A stretch of 27,221 nucleotides of DNA from Candidatus Methanoperedens sp. (GTDB lineage Archaea; Halobacteriota; Methanosarcinia; Methanosarcinales; Methanoperedenaceae), in the NCBI GenBank assembly GCA_023249275.1, contig JAHFCV010000011.1, forward strand, positions 1 to 27,221. The letters are read 5' to 3'. Of this stretch, positions 6,812-14,387 are shown in pieces. Each line of letters opens with the position of its first letter. The stretch's first letter is position 1. Position numbers and translations under genes: made by a program. The notes below the pieces were generated by a model. That model saw nothing but the letters and a program-made list of their open reading frames with translations, had not been told where the DNA came from and made no database searches.

Positions 6812-7756
6812 TTAACGCTGCAAAGATGGCGCCTTTTCAAGCACTGTCTTGAGCTTCACTTTCTCGTGTCCTCTGAAGAATTCCATAGTTACTTTGTCAC
6901 CGACTTTATGTTTACTGAGCACTTTGATAAGGTCTCTAACGTTATTTATCTCTGTCTCATCCATCCGGATCAAGATATCTGCCACCTCTATCCCTGATTT
7001 ATCAGCTTCGCTTCCTTTCACTACATCAGTAACAACTACCCCCTTAGTAGTGGGCAGGTTATAATATGCCACCAGTTTGGGATTGACGTCCACAGCATTG
7101 ATACTTATCCACGGTCTTACGATTTCGCCGTGCTTTATTAACTGGTCTGCAATTTCTACGGCAGGCTGTATAGGTATGGCGAACCCTATGCCCTGTGCAA
7201 ATGGTATGACTGCACTGTTCATTCCTATCACCATACCCTTGCTGTTTATCAATGGCCCTCCGCTGTTGCCTGGATTAATGGCAGCATCTGTCTGTATCAA
7301 TCCTTCCATGAATGTTGCCTCAGTCTGGATTGAACGGTTCAAAGCGCTTATGACACCTGCAGTGACAGTGGGTCCTCCCACTAGGCCAAGAGGACTGCCA
7401 ATAGCAATTGCCATCTGACCGATTTTTAGATCGTTGTCTTTTGCCATCTTCGGAACTGGCAGATCGCTCTCTTTGATCTTGATAACTGCCAGGTCCTTTA
7501 TGGCATCAATGCCCCTTATCTCACCCGGGAATATCCTCCCGTCTTCCAAAGCCACTTTTATCTCCTGGGAACCCAGCACCACATGGGCATTGGTGAGTAT
7601 AAAACCATCCTTAGTTATTATGAAGCCAGAACCCACGCCCGGAACCGGGTGGACATGCAGATATGCATCTTTCATTAGCTTTACTTCACTAATGTTCACA
7701 ACGCTTGGTATTACCTTTTCTACAGCATTAATAACCATTTCATCGAAATCTACCAT
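6812..7756 (-). CDS. HtrA/DegP-family serine protease with PDZ domain
   Basis: Trypsin-like protease of the S1C family, 314 aa. The catalytic triad is visible as His58 (TNAHVV), Asp88 (KDLAVIK) and Ser165 (GNSGGPL). A single C-terminal PDZ domain covers about 215-305 (NLPTTKGVVVTDVVKGSEADKSG). No signal peptide or membrane anchor is present: the protein begins MVDFDEMVINAVEKV. It is therefore predicted to be cytoplasmic, unlike most bacterial HtrA proteins. GGAGAT precedes the ATG. Likely role: protein quality control, possibly together with the flanking peptidases. Confidence 0.94.
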   Translation of the reverse strand: MVDFDEMVINAVEKVIPSVVNISEVKLMKDAYLHVHPVPGVGSGFIITKDGFILTNAHVVLGSQEIKVALEDGRIFPGEIRGIDAIKDLAVIKIKESDLPVPKMAKDNDLKIGQMAIAIGSPLGLVGGPTVTAGVISALNRSIQTEATFMEGLIQTDAAINPGNSGGPLINSKGMVIGMNSAVIPFAQGIGFAIPIQPAVEIADQLIKHGEIVRPWISINAVDVNPKLVAYYNLPTTKGVVVTDVVKGSEADKSGIEVADILIRMDETEINNVRDLIKVLSKHKVGDKVTMEFFRGHEKVKLKTVLEKAPSLQR

Positions 7757-7792
7757 ATTTATATCTCCTATAATCTTTGATTGAAATCTCTA

Positions 7793-8842
7793 TTAAAAAA
7801 ACCTGTCCACAATTTCCACTGCTCGGGCAACGAGTTTAGCACAGTTTTCAAGATCCCCCATACTCAATACAGATACAGGCGTATGGATGTAACGTGAAGG
7901 TGGGCTTATAACGCCTGAAGGTATCCCTTCTCGTGACAGGTGTATGGCAGCTGCGTCTGTTATCCCGCCGATACCCACATCGAACTGGTAGGGGATATTA
8001 TTTGATTCTGCCGCATCTTTTAGCCATTTCAGCACGCTTTCAGGAACTATTATTCCCCTGCCCTCAGCATCGCTCACGGTTACTGCGGGTCCTTTCCCCA
8101 TCTCGATGGCGGAATCCTTCTTTTCGATACCCGGATGGTCACCCGTGATGGTCACGTCGGTCGCAACTGCTACATCCGGGTTCAATCCGAAAGAAGATGT
8201 TTTAGCCCCTTTTAACCCCACCTCTTCCTGCACAGTGAAAACAGCATGTACTGTAGCCTTTACATCCTTCATCTGCCTAAGTGCCTCAATGAGCATCGTG
8301 CAGCCTGCACGATTATCAAAAGCTTTACCAGTGACACGATCGTTGCCTAAGGATTTGAACTCCATATCAGGGGTTATCGGCGTTCCTGCTCTCACACCTA
8401 TTTTTTCTGCATCTTCCTTGCTTGTCGCGCCCACATCAATGAACATTTCATCGGCTTTAACTGGTTTCTTCAAATCCTCTTCTTTCATGACATGCGGGGG
8501 TTTTGAACCGATGACACCGTAAATTTTCCCATTTTCCGTATGCAGTATCATTCGCTGGTTTAGAAGCGTCTGGTCAAACCATCCCCCGGTTTTCGTAAAA
8601 TGAATAAAACCTTTATCATCGACATATTTTGCCATAAGGCCAACCTCGTCCATATGAGCGGCGAGCATGACCACAGGCGAGCCTCCGCGTTTAGTGGTGA
8701 TCAAATTTCCCATCCTATCTGTTCTGATCTCATCCACATACGGTTTTACTTCATCTTCAATAATCTGCCTTACGCTTCCTTCATACCCTGAAACACCATG
8801 GGCATTCGAAAGTCGTTCCAAAAGATTCTGCATATCATTCAT
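7793..8842 (-). CDS. M42 family (TET / glutamyl) aminopeptidase
   Basis: Dinuclear-metal aminopeptidase that in archaea usually forms a large tetrahedral particle and trims peptides released by larger proteases. The metal and catalytic motifs are in family order: AAHMDEVG, AFDNRAGC, VQEEVGLKG, VATDVT and near the C terminus YIHTPVS. I place the start at ATG 8842, with GGAG eight bases upstream, rather than the in-frame GTG at 8851. The resulting protein is 349 aa, normal for the family. It is divergent from the APC permease gene, and has an HtrA gene immediately downstream. Confidence 0.93.
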   Translation of the reverse strand: MNDMQNLLERLSNAHGVSGYEGSVRQIIEDEVKPYVDEIRTDRMGNLITTKRGGSPVVMLAAHMDEVGLMAKYVDDKGFIHFTKTGGWFDQTLLNQRMILHTENGKIYGVIGSKPPHVMKEEDLKKPVKADEMFIDVGATSKEDAEKIGVRAGTPITPDMEFKSLGNDRVTGKAFDNRAGCTMLIEALRQMKDVKATVHAVFTVQEEVGLKGAKTSSFGLNPDVAVATDVTITGDHPGIEKKDSAIEMGKGPAVTVSDAEGRGIIVPESVLKWLKDAAESNNIPYQFDVGIGGITDAAAIHLSREGIPSGVISPPSRYIHTPVSVLSMGDLENCAKLVARAVEIVDRFF

Positions 8843-8943
8843 CCTTATCACTCCGTTACTAAGAATTGTCCAGGAAGATAATTAAACTACCTCTCAGGAT
8901 AGCTATATCAATTGACGAGCAAATTTGAATAGTACTGAGAAGA

Positions 8944-10248
8944 ATGGCTGAACTGAAAAGACACCTTGGTTTGTGGGGGGCCGCGAGCATCGGGATCGGT
9001 GCAATAATCGGTGCGGGAATTTTTGTCCTGAGTGGAGTTGCATCCGGGTTTGCAGGACCGGCGGTCATACTGTCATTTCTGATTGCCGGAATCGTTGCAT
9101 TACTAACAGCACTGAGCTCTGCTGAACTATCCTCATTTATCACCGAGGCTGGAGGTTCCTATATTTATACCCATAAAGCATTCGGAAAATTCTGGGGATT
9201 CGTTGTGGGCTGGATGCAATCCTTTGACTATATCGTAGGTGCAAGCGCGATCAGTGTTGGGTTTGCAGGGTACTTTGTGTACTTTGCCGGAATCCCGCCG
9301 ACCGCTCAAAATGTAACAATAATAGTTGCTGTTGCGATGCCCCTTGTCCTCACGCTCATAAACCTGAGAGGCATAAAAGAAGCATCGGGCACAAATAACC
9401 TGCTTGTTGGCATTAAAGTTACCGCACTTTCACTTTTCATAATCGTAGGATTGGTTTTTCTTTTCTCGCATGGAAATTTTTCCAATTATCATCCATTTTT
9501 CCCTAAAGGTTTTGCAGGAATGCTCTCAGGCGCAGCATTGATATTTTTCGCATTCATAGGCTTCAATACCATCACTATGATCGCCGAAGAAGTGAAAGAT
9601 CCTGAAAAAAACGTGCCCAGGTCATTAATATTTGCATTTTTGATCTGCACCGTCCTTTACATCGGTGTCTCGGTCGTTGAGGTGGGACTTGTGGATTGGA
9701 AGATAATAGGGACTTCAGACGCTCCTCTTGAACTCGCCCTTGGGGTGGCAACCAGCAATATTTTCTTGCTAAAATTCGTTTCTATCTCAGCACTATTCGC
9801 GACAGCATCCGCGACTATGGCTTCCATTCTCGGCGGATCAAGAGCGGTTTTTTCGATGGCGAGACAGCGTGTGATCCCTGATATTCTTGCAAGGATCTCA
9901 AAGAATGGTGTTCCTATCAATGCAGTATTGATCAATGGTGTTGCGATCGCGTTGATCATCATCGTTACAAAAGGGGATCTGCAATTGATCGCTTCAATTT
10001 TCAACTTTGGGACATTGATGACGTTCTTCTTCATCAATATGAGCCTGCTGCAGTTGAGAAAAAAAATGCCTGAGGCAAAACGTACCTTCAAAGTGCCGTT
10101 TTATCCAATTACACCAATACTTGGCTTGATCAGTTGCTTTGCACTTGTTTTTTACCTGAAGACAAATGCAATTATTGCCGCAGGCGTATGGATTGCATTA
10201 GGTATGATTGCGTATGAATACAACAAAAGGCGATATCGTGAATCTTAG
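8944..10248 (+). CDS. APC-superfamily amino acid permease
   Basis: Secondary transporter for amino acids or related compounds, 434 aa, with about twelve hydrophobic helices. It begins MAELKRHLGLWGAASIGIGA; the following glycine-rich GAIIGAGIFVLSG forms the broken first helix of this family's substrate site. A conserved loop FIGFNTITMIAEEVKDPEKNVPRS matches the typical APC motif after helix 6. Substrate cannot be read from sequence. The Shine-Dalgarno is weak. The downstream channel gene overlaps its 3' end, so the two are probably co-transcribed. Confidence 0.92.
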   Translation: MAELKRHLGLWGAASIGIGAIIGAGIFVLSGVASGFAGPAVILSFLIAGIVALLTALSSAELSSFITEAGGSYIYTHKAFGKFWGFVVGWMQSFDYIVGASAISVGFAGYFVYFAGIPPTAQNVTIIVAVAMPLVLTLINLRGIKEASGTNNLLVGIKVTALSLFIIVGLVFLFSHGNFSNYHPFFPKGFAGMLSGAALIFFAFIGFNTITMIAEEVKDPEKNVPRSLIFAFLICTVLYIGVSVVEVGLVDWKIIGTSDAPLELALGVATSNIFLLKFVSISALFATASATMASILGGSRAVFSMARQRVIPDILARISKNGVPINAVLINGVAIALIIIVTKGDLQLIASIFNFGTLMTFFFINMSLLQLRKKMPEAKRTFKVPFYPITPILGLISCFALVFYLKTNAIIAAGVWIALGMIAYEYNKRRYRES

Positions 10249-11371
10249 AAAGTTGCATAATATAGTTCCTTTTTTGATGTTGATGCTTGGAATTTATGTA
10301 ATATCCCTGGGGATAGTATCAGTAATATTTGGTAGAAAGCTACTTGAAAATCTATCCCTATCCCTTTTTCAACTTCATGCTGGTGGAACTGCCTCGATTA
10401 TTATTGGTATATTCATGGTACTCGTAGGAAAAGGATTAAAAGCAAGAACAAGAATAAGCTGGTATTTTGCAGTATTTCTGATATTGACATCTTTATTTTC
10501 AATACTTGTTCGTATTCGAGGGCTCAGCCTGATATATTTTGATATACTTGGAGTAAGTGCGAATATTTTGATGCTGTCCTTATTGTTAAGATACAGGAAA
10601 GAGTACATTTTTCCATCAAGTATAATATTATCGGCAGAAGGGAAGCTGGCACTGGGTGCAATATCAGTATCTATTATTTACGGAATAACTGGAACGTTGT
10701 TTCTGGGAAATCAATTCAACCCCCCCATACATGATTTTTATACTGCCGTCTATTACACTCTTGCGGTGCTGACTACGACGGGGTTCGGAGATATTTTACC
10801 GATAACTAATACAGCGCGACTATTTACGGTATCTGTTGCTGTGCTGGGAATTGCTTCGTTTCTGGGAGCAATCACAACATTTATAGGCCCAGTGTTGCAG
10901 CAAAGAGTTAATAAAGTGGTGAACGTTATGGAAAGTATGGAGTTTACAGGATTGGGAGAACATTCTATTGTATGTGGATATACTCCACTGTGTTCAGAAT
11001 TATTGAAAAGCTTGAAATCAATGAATGTTCCAATAGTGGCAATCGTCAGAGATCTGGAAATTGCAACTGCTTTGAAAAATGAAGGGTATATAGTATTTCG
11101 GGAGCATGCAGACAATATAGAGGCATTGCGAAAGGCAGGATTGAAAAAGGCAAAAAATGTCTATATCTGTTCTCCGGATGATGGGTATAATCTACTGGTC
11201 GCCTTAACAATTCAAAAATTCAAAAAGGTAGAACACTTGAATTGTAAAATTACTGTTATTGTTAACTCTTCTAAGAACGCAGAAAAGTTCGAAGAATTCT
11301 GTGATGAAATAATAAACGTTTCTAAAGTATTGAACGATTATGTGTTGAAAAATGATAATGTTTGCAAGTAA
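10238..11371 (+). CDS. Potassium channel protein with extra N-terminal helices and an RCK/TrkA-N domain
   Basis: Ion channel, 377 aa. Residues 8-120 hold about four helices without an obvious charged voltage-sensor pattern. The pore module spans about 135-220, with the selectivity filter TTGFGD at 180-185, a variant of TVGYGD. A cytoplasmic RCK domain begins near residue 241 (HSIVCGYTPLCSELL). Its nucleotide loop reads GYTPLC instead of the usual GxGxxG, so NAD binding may be lost. I chose GTG at 10238, preceded by AAAGG at 10226-10230 and overlapping the permease stop by 11 bases; an ATG at 10214 is also in frame. Confidence 0.85.
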   Translation: MNLRKLHNIVPFLMLMLGIYVISLGIVSVIFGRKLLENLSLSLFQLHAGGTASIIIGIFMVLVGKGLKARTRISWYFAVFLILTSLFSILVRIRGLSLIYFDILGVSANILMLSLLLRYRKEYIFPSSIILSAEGKLALGAISVSIIYGITGTLFLGNQFNPPIHDFYTAVYYTLAVLTTTGFGDILPITNTARLFTVSVAVLGIASFLGAITTFIGPVLQQRVNKVVNVMESMEFTGLGEHSIVCGYTPLCSELLKSLKSMNVPIVAIVRDLEIATALKNEGYIVFREHADNIEALRKAGLKKAKNVYICSPDDGYNLLVALTIQKFKKVEHLNCKITVIVNSSKNAEKFEEFCDEIINVSKVLNDYVLKNDNVCK

Positions 11372-11380
11372 TCGATAATC

Positions 11381-11512
11381 GACCGCAAGCATGGGCTTTG
11401 ATTCAGGATGTTCATTTACAACTTTTTTCAATCTCCACACGCCATAGACAATAAAGGGAGCGCTGACGGCGTACCAGAAAATTACCCATATCAGAGGCAG
11501 GAATCCTTCCAT
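11381..11512 (-). pseudogene. Truncated cbiM fragment (codons 4-47)
   Basis: The minus strand encodes MEGFLPLIWVIFWYAVSAP and onward to PESKPMLAV, matching residues 4-47 of the intact CbiM at 4752-5438 with four conservative changes (V/I, K/R, S/N, D/E). After that the similarity stops and the frame runs on through antisense sequence of the channel gene. The native start (MHI) and promoter palindrome were removed by a 72-base deletion. It sits just downstream of the intact arsR, as the complete cbiM presumably once did. It is not expected to be functional. Confidence 0.88.
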
Positions 11513-11563
11513 TACCTGAACGGGTAATGATGACTACGTTTCAATTTTTACGAATATTCTCTT
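11382..11563. repeat. Right copy of the long direct repeat
   Basis: Same orientation as 5299-5552, 182 bases, with the 72-base gap between CCATT and ACCTGAA. It contains the cbiM stub, the inverted repeat ATTACC (11511-11516) / GGTAAT (11523-11528), and the last codons of the intact arsR. The outer boundaries are at ACCGCAAGC (left) and AATATTCTCTT (right); beyond them the two loci are unrelated. Confidence 0.88.
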
Positions 11564-12040
11564 CCGCGTCACGGGTACCAGTTTTTTCCATTCTATTGTA
11601 GAATCTTTTTCAATCTTGAATTCTTCGACAGTAGTATCAGGCGGCTTTCCATTGACTTCATATATATAGAAGCCCTGCTCGCCGTCGATCGATATGACAA
11701 ACTCTTTGTCGCGGACTTCCTTTACCTCCACCCCTCCGACCTTTTTCAAAGCTTCAAGAATACTTGCTCCCTTTGGCACATTAACTTCGCAGGTGTCGGC
11801 AAGCGCATTGAGCAGATTGTCCATATTCTCTATTTTACTCTTCAGCACATGAGTTTTGCCAAATTTCTTTCTCCGGATTAACCCGGCAGTTTCTAAAATT
11901 TCAACATGCCTTGCCACAACAGGAGCTGAAAGATTTAGCTCCCTTGCAAGCCCTGAGATGTGCATTTCTTTTTTCGCCAGTGTTTTAAGCATTTTCAAGC
12001 GAGTGGTGCTGCTCAGTGCCTTGAATAAATCATTGCTCAT
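11534..12040 (-). CDS. ArsR-type HTH regulator fused to a DUF4430 / transcobalamin-like domain
   Basis: Transcription factor of 168 aa. The N-terminal winged helix (about residues 5-65) has ISGLARELNLSAPVVARHVEIL as helix-turn-helix and GLIRRKKFGKTHVL as wing. A linker with one cysteine (ADTCEV) leads to residues 90-155, which match the pattern of DUF4430 (transcobalamin-like C-terminal domain): GASILEALKKV, IDGEQGFYIYEVNGKPP and STIEWKKLV. That domain is usually extracellular and linked to cobalamin binding; here it would be an intracellular sensor. Ancestral adjacency to cbiM suggests a cobalt- or cobalamin-responsive repressor (inference). No ribosome site precedes the ATG; TAAATATTTA at 12068-12077 would start transcription near 12046, so the mRNA is probably nearly leaderless. 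Confidence 0.82.
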   Translation of the reverse strand: MSNDLFKALSSTTRLKMLKTLAKKEMHISGLARELNLSAPVVARHVEILETAGLIRRKKFGKTHVLKSKIENMDNLLNALADTCEVNVPKGASILEALKKVGGVEVKEVRDKEFVISIDGEQGFYIYEVNGKPPDTTVEEFKIEKDSTIEWKKLVPVTRKRIFVKIET

Positions 12041-12043
12041 ATA

Positions 12044-12059
12044 GGTAATAGTTATTGTC
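12044..12059. promoter_or_regulatory. Imperfect palindrome at the arsR start, putative autoregulatory operator
   Basis: GGTAATAGTTATTGTC matches 13 of 16 bases of the perfect palindrome before cbiM (5489-5504). It covers the predicted arsR transcription start, just before the ATG at 12040, where a bound repressor would block initiation. It also lies upstream of the divergent cytochrome operon, about 105 bases from its start. Confidence 0.5.
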
Positions 12060-12162
12060 TAAAAAGTTAAATATTTATCTGTTTGTGAGGTAGAGGAACT
12101 GAATCTATCTGTTCATAACATTTAAAGTGGATGAAATCTAATAAGTTATAGGAGGTTAGATA

Positions 12163-13014
12163 ATGGGGAAAAATAAAGTTGTATTTGCTTTAGTCATAAT
12201 TGTTGTGTTCGCCATAGTCGGGGCGGGTATATCTCTTATTTGCAGTAAATTCATCAAGTTCGGTGATGTCAAGATTGTTGAGACATCTGCACAAGGCAGC
12301 GCTGCAGCAAAACCAATGGTGGGTACTATTGTTTTTGATCCCCCTCTGCCGCAGGATGCTCCGGCAGACATTAAAGATGCCGCGATGCTTGGTTACAATA
12401 TTTTGATGGATACGCAGAAATATGCACCCGGATATGTCGGCAACAAGCTCAACTGCCAAAGCTGCCACTTTAAGGGCGGGATTACACAGGGCGGGAAAAA
12501 CGGCGGTCTTTCACTCGTTGGGGTGGCGGCAACATATCCGAGATACAGGAAGGGATTAAACTATGCCGAGGATCTCGTTACACGGACTAACGATTGTTTT
12601 GAAAAGAGCATGAACGGGAAGCTGTTGCCTCCTGACAGCAAGGAAATGACAGCCATTGTTACCTACTTTCAATGGATATCCAAAGGCTTGCCGATCTACG
12701 GTAATATCACATGGTTGGGCATAAAACATATTCAAAGTAATCACAAGCCAGACCCTCAAAATGGCATACAGATTTTCACTCAAAAGTGCGCAATATGCCA
12801 TGGTGATAACGGAGCTGGAACCGATATTGCGCCTCCATTATGGGGTAATAATTCCTTCAATGATGGAGCAGGTATGGCAAATCCGGAAAATTTAGCCGCT
12901 TTTGCTCACTTAAATATGCCTTTTAAGAATCCCGATCTGACCGTTGAAGAGGCTCTGGATGTGGCGGCATTTGTTACAGGTCAACCCAGACTCCATTTTG
13001 CACAAAAAAAATAG
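12163..13014 (+). CDS. Diheme cytochrome c, thiosulfate dehydrogenase (TsdA)-like
   Basis: Extracytoplasmic c-type cytochrome, 283 aa, tethered by an N-terminal helix (residues 6-28). There are two heme sites: CQSCH (98-102) and CAICH (209-213). The segment RTNDCFEKSMNGKLLP (141-156) is the TsdA-type motif. Cys145 lies 43 residues after His102, the same spacing as the His53/Cys96 heme ligands of Allochromatium TsdA, so heme 1 is probably His/Cys ligated, as in thiosulfate dehydrogenases. The distal ligand of heme 2 may be Met252 (LNMPF). Expected reaction: thiosulfate to tetrathionate, with electrons passed to the next two gene products. AGGAGGT stands seven bases before the ATG; this is the first gene of the operon. 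SoxA-like or other sulfur-compound functions are alternatives. Confidence 0.85.
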   Translation: MGKNKVVFALVIIVVFAIVGAGISLICSKFIKFGDVKIVETSAQGSAAAKPMVGTIVFDPPLPQDAPADIKDAAMLGYNILMDTQKYAPGYVGNKLNCQSCHFKGGITQGGKNGGLSLVGVAATYPRYRKGLNYAEDLVTRTNDCFEKSMNGKLLPPDSKEMTAIVTYFQWISKGLPIYGNITWLGIKHIQSNHKPDPQNGIQIFTQKCAICHGDNGAGTDIAPPLWGNNSFNDGAGMANPENLAAFAHLNMPFKNPDLTVEEALDVAAFVTGQPRLHFAQKK

Positions 13015-13025
13015 GAGAAACGAAA

Positions 13026-14387
13026 ATGGAATTTCCAATCTTTCAGGTTCCGTATCTTGGGAATGCCATGACAATAGCATTAGACGCCGTGCTACATGTG
13101 ATTATTGGCCATGGGCTGGCTATTGGTGCTCTGACAATGGTGGTAATTAGTGAATATTTCGGATTTAAGAAGTCTTCCAGGGACTGGGAAATTTTTGCAA
13201 AAGAATATCTAAAATTTTTGATTATAATTATCACGGGAGTTGGAGCTGTAACCGGGGTCGGAATATGGTTTATTACCAGCGCCCTGGCACCGAGGGGTAT
13301 AGGGTCTTTGCTTCGGGTTTTCTTCTGGCCATGGTTTATAGAATGGATAGTCTTTACTTCAGAAGTGGTTGTTATTCTTATATATTATTTCACATGGGAT
13401 AAATGGACGGGCGAAAGAAAGAAAAAACATATTTATATTGGCTTAAGCTATATTTTTTTCGCCCTCACTTCTGCTTTTTTGATTACAGGGATACTGGGCT
13501 TTATGCTTACCCCGGATGGCTGGCCATGGGATGAAAGTTTCTGGTCTGCTTTCTTTAATCCAAGCTTTCTGCCGCAATTGTTATTAAGAATAAGCGGTTC
13601 CTTTGCACTTGGCGCCATATTCTCTGTGGGATTCCTTTTTGCTACAAGCAGGGAAGCGGTTTTCCGCAAAGAGGCACTGCGCTTTTTTGGAAAAGTTGCA
13701 CTGTTTTCATTTTCTGCTGCGGTTATATTCGCCTGGTGGTATTTTAGCGTTATTCCTTCAACATTCAAAACCTTCGCGATTTTTGCCGTCCTGAGACGAT
13801 TTTCTCAGCAACCTGAAATCTTCTATATTATTACTGCAATAAGTGTATTTATATTCGTCTTGTTTGTCCTGTCTGCTTTGCGAGGTTCAACTTTTCTTTC
13901 AAGAGTCTTAATAATACCTGTGCTTTTAATATCTATAGGCTATGTAGCAGAATACGAAGGGGTGAGGGAGTTCATAAGGGGACCGTATATTATGCCTGGT
14001 TATATGTATGCCAATCAAGTCTTGCTAAAGGAAAGCCCTTTTTTAGACCAGGCGGGTACACTGGAAAATAGCTACTGGTATGGGATTACTACCAATAGCC
14101 CCAATTACATAAATCAGGGTGCATATTTGTTTGCCCAGGATTGTTCTATGTGCCATACAATAGGTGGCATCAATGATATTAAAAAGCGGATAAAAGGAAG
14201 AACAGAGGATGGAATTCTTGTTATCCTCAATCATACCCATGAAATGGTTCCATTTATGCCTCCCTTTTCCGGGACTGACCAGGAAAGGAAAATTATGGCT
14301 CACTTTCTCTATCAACTGTCAAATGAAAATATCAAATTAGGAGAGCCTTCTCGTTTTGCACCAATAAAGGGAGGTAAAGATGAGTAG
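13026..14387 (+). CDS. Cytochrome bd-like oxidase subunit I with C-terminal cytochrome c (OR-C-like)
   Basis: Membrane heme-b subunit of the cytochrome bd superfamily, 453 aa, with about nine helices. Helix 1 has His24 and His29 as heme-ligand candidates. WPWFIEWIVFTSE places Glu106 and Glu113 seven residues apart, like the Glu99/Glu107 pair of E. coli CydA. There is no long quinol (Q) loop. The C terminus (360-435) is a cytochrome c domain with CSMCH (373-377) and a probable Met ligand in MVPFMPPF. This layout fits the OR-C branch of the bd superfamily, in which a fused c heme replaces quinol as electron entry. It follows the TsdA-like gene by 11 bases, with AGGAG before the ATG. Oxygen reduction is inferred, not shown. 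Confidence 0.83.
   Translation: MEFPIFQVPYLGNAMTIALDAVLHVIIGHGLAIGALTMVVISEYFGFKKSSRDWEIFAKEYLKFLIIIITGVGAVTGVGIWFITSALAPRGIGSLLRVFFWPWFIEWIVFTSEVVVILIYYFTWDKWTGERKKKHIYIGLSYIFFALTSAFLITGILGFMLTPDGWPWDESFWSAFFNPSFLPQLLLRISGSFALGAIFSVGFLFATSREAVFRKEALRFFGKVALFSFSAAVIFAWWYFSVIPSTFKTFAIFAVLRRFSQQPEIFYIITAISVFIFVLFVLSALRGSTFLSRVLIIPVLLISIGYVAEYEGVREFIRGPYIMPGYMYANQVLLKESPFLDQAGTLENSYWYGITTNSPNYINQGAYLFAQDCSMCHTIGGINDIKKRIKGRTEDGILVILNHTHEMVPFMPPFSGTDQERKIMAHFLYQLSNENIKLGEPSRFAPIKGGKDE

Noticed and set aside
11204..11512. A 102-aa open frame on the minus strand as a real small membrane protein
   Set aside because: Only its first 44 residues match CbiM; the rest is antisense to the channel gene. 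It lacks the metal-binding MHI start and the cbiM promoter.
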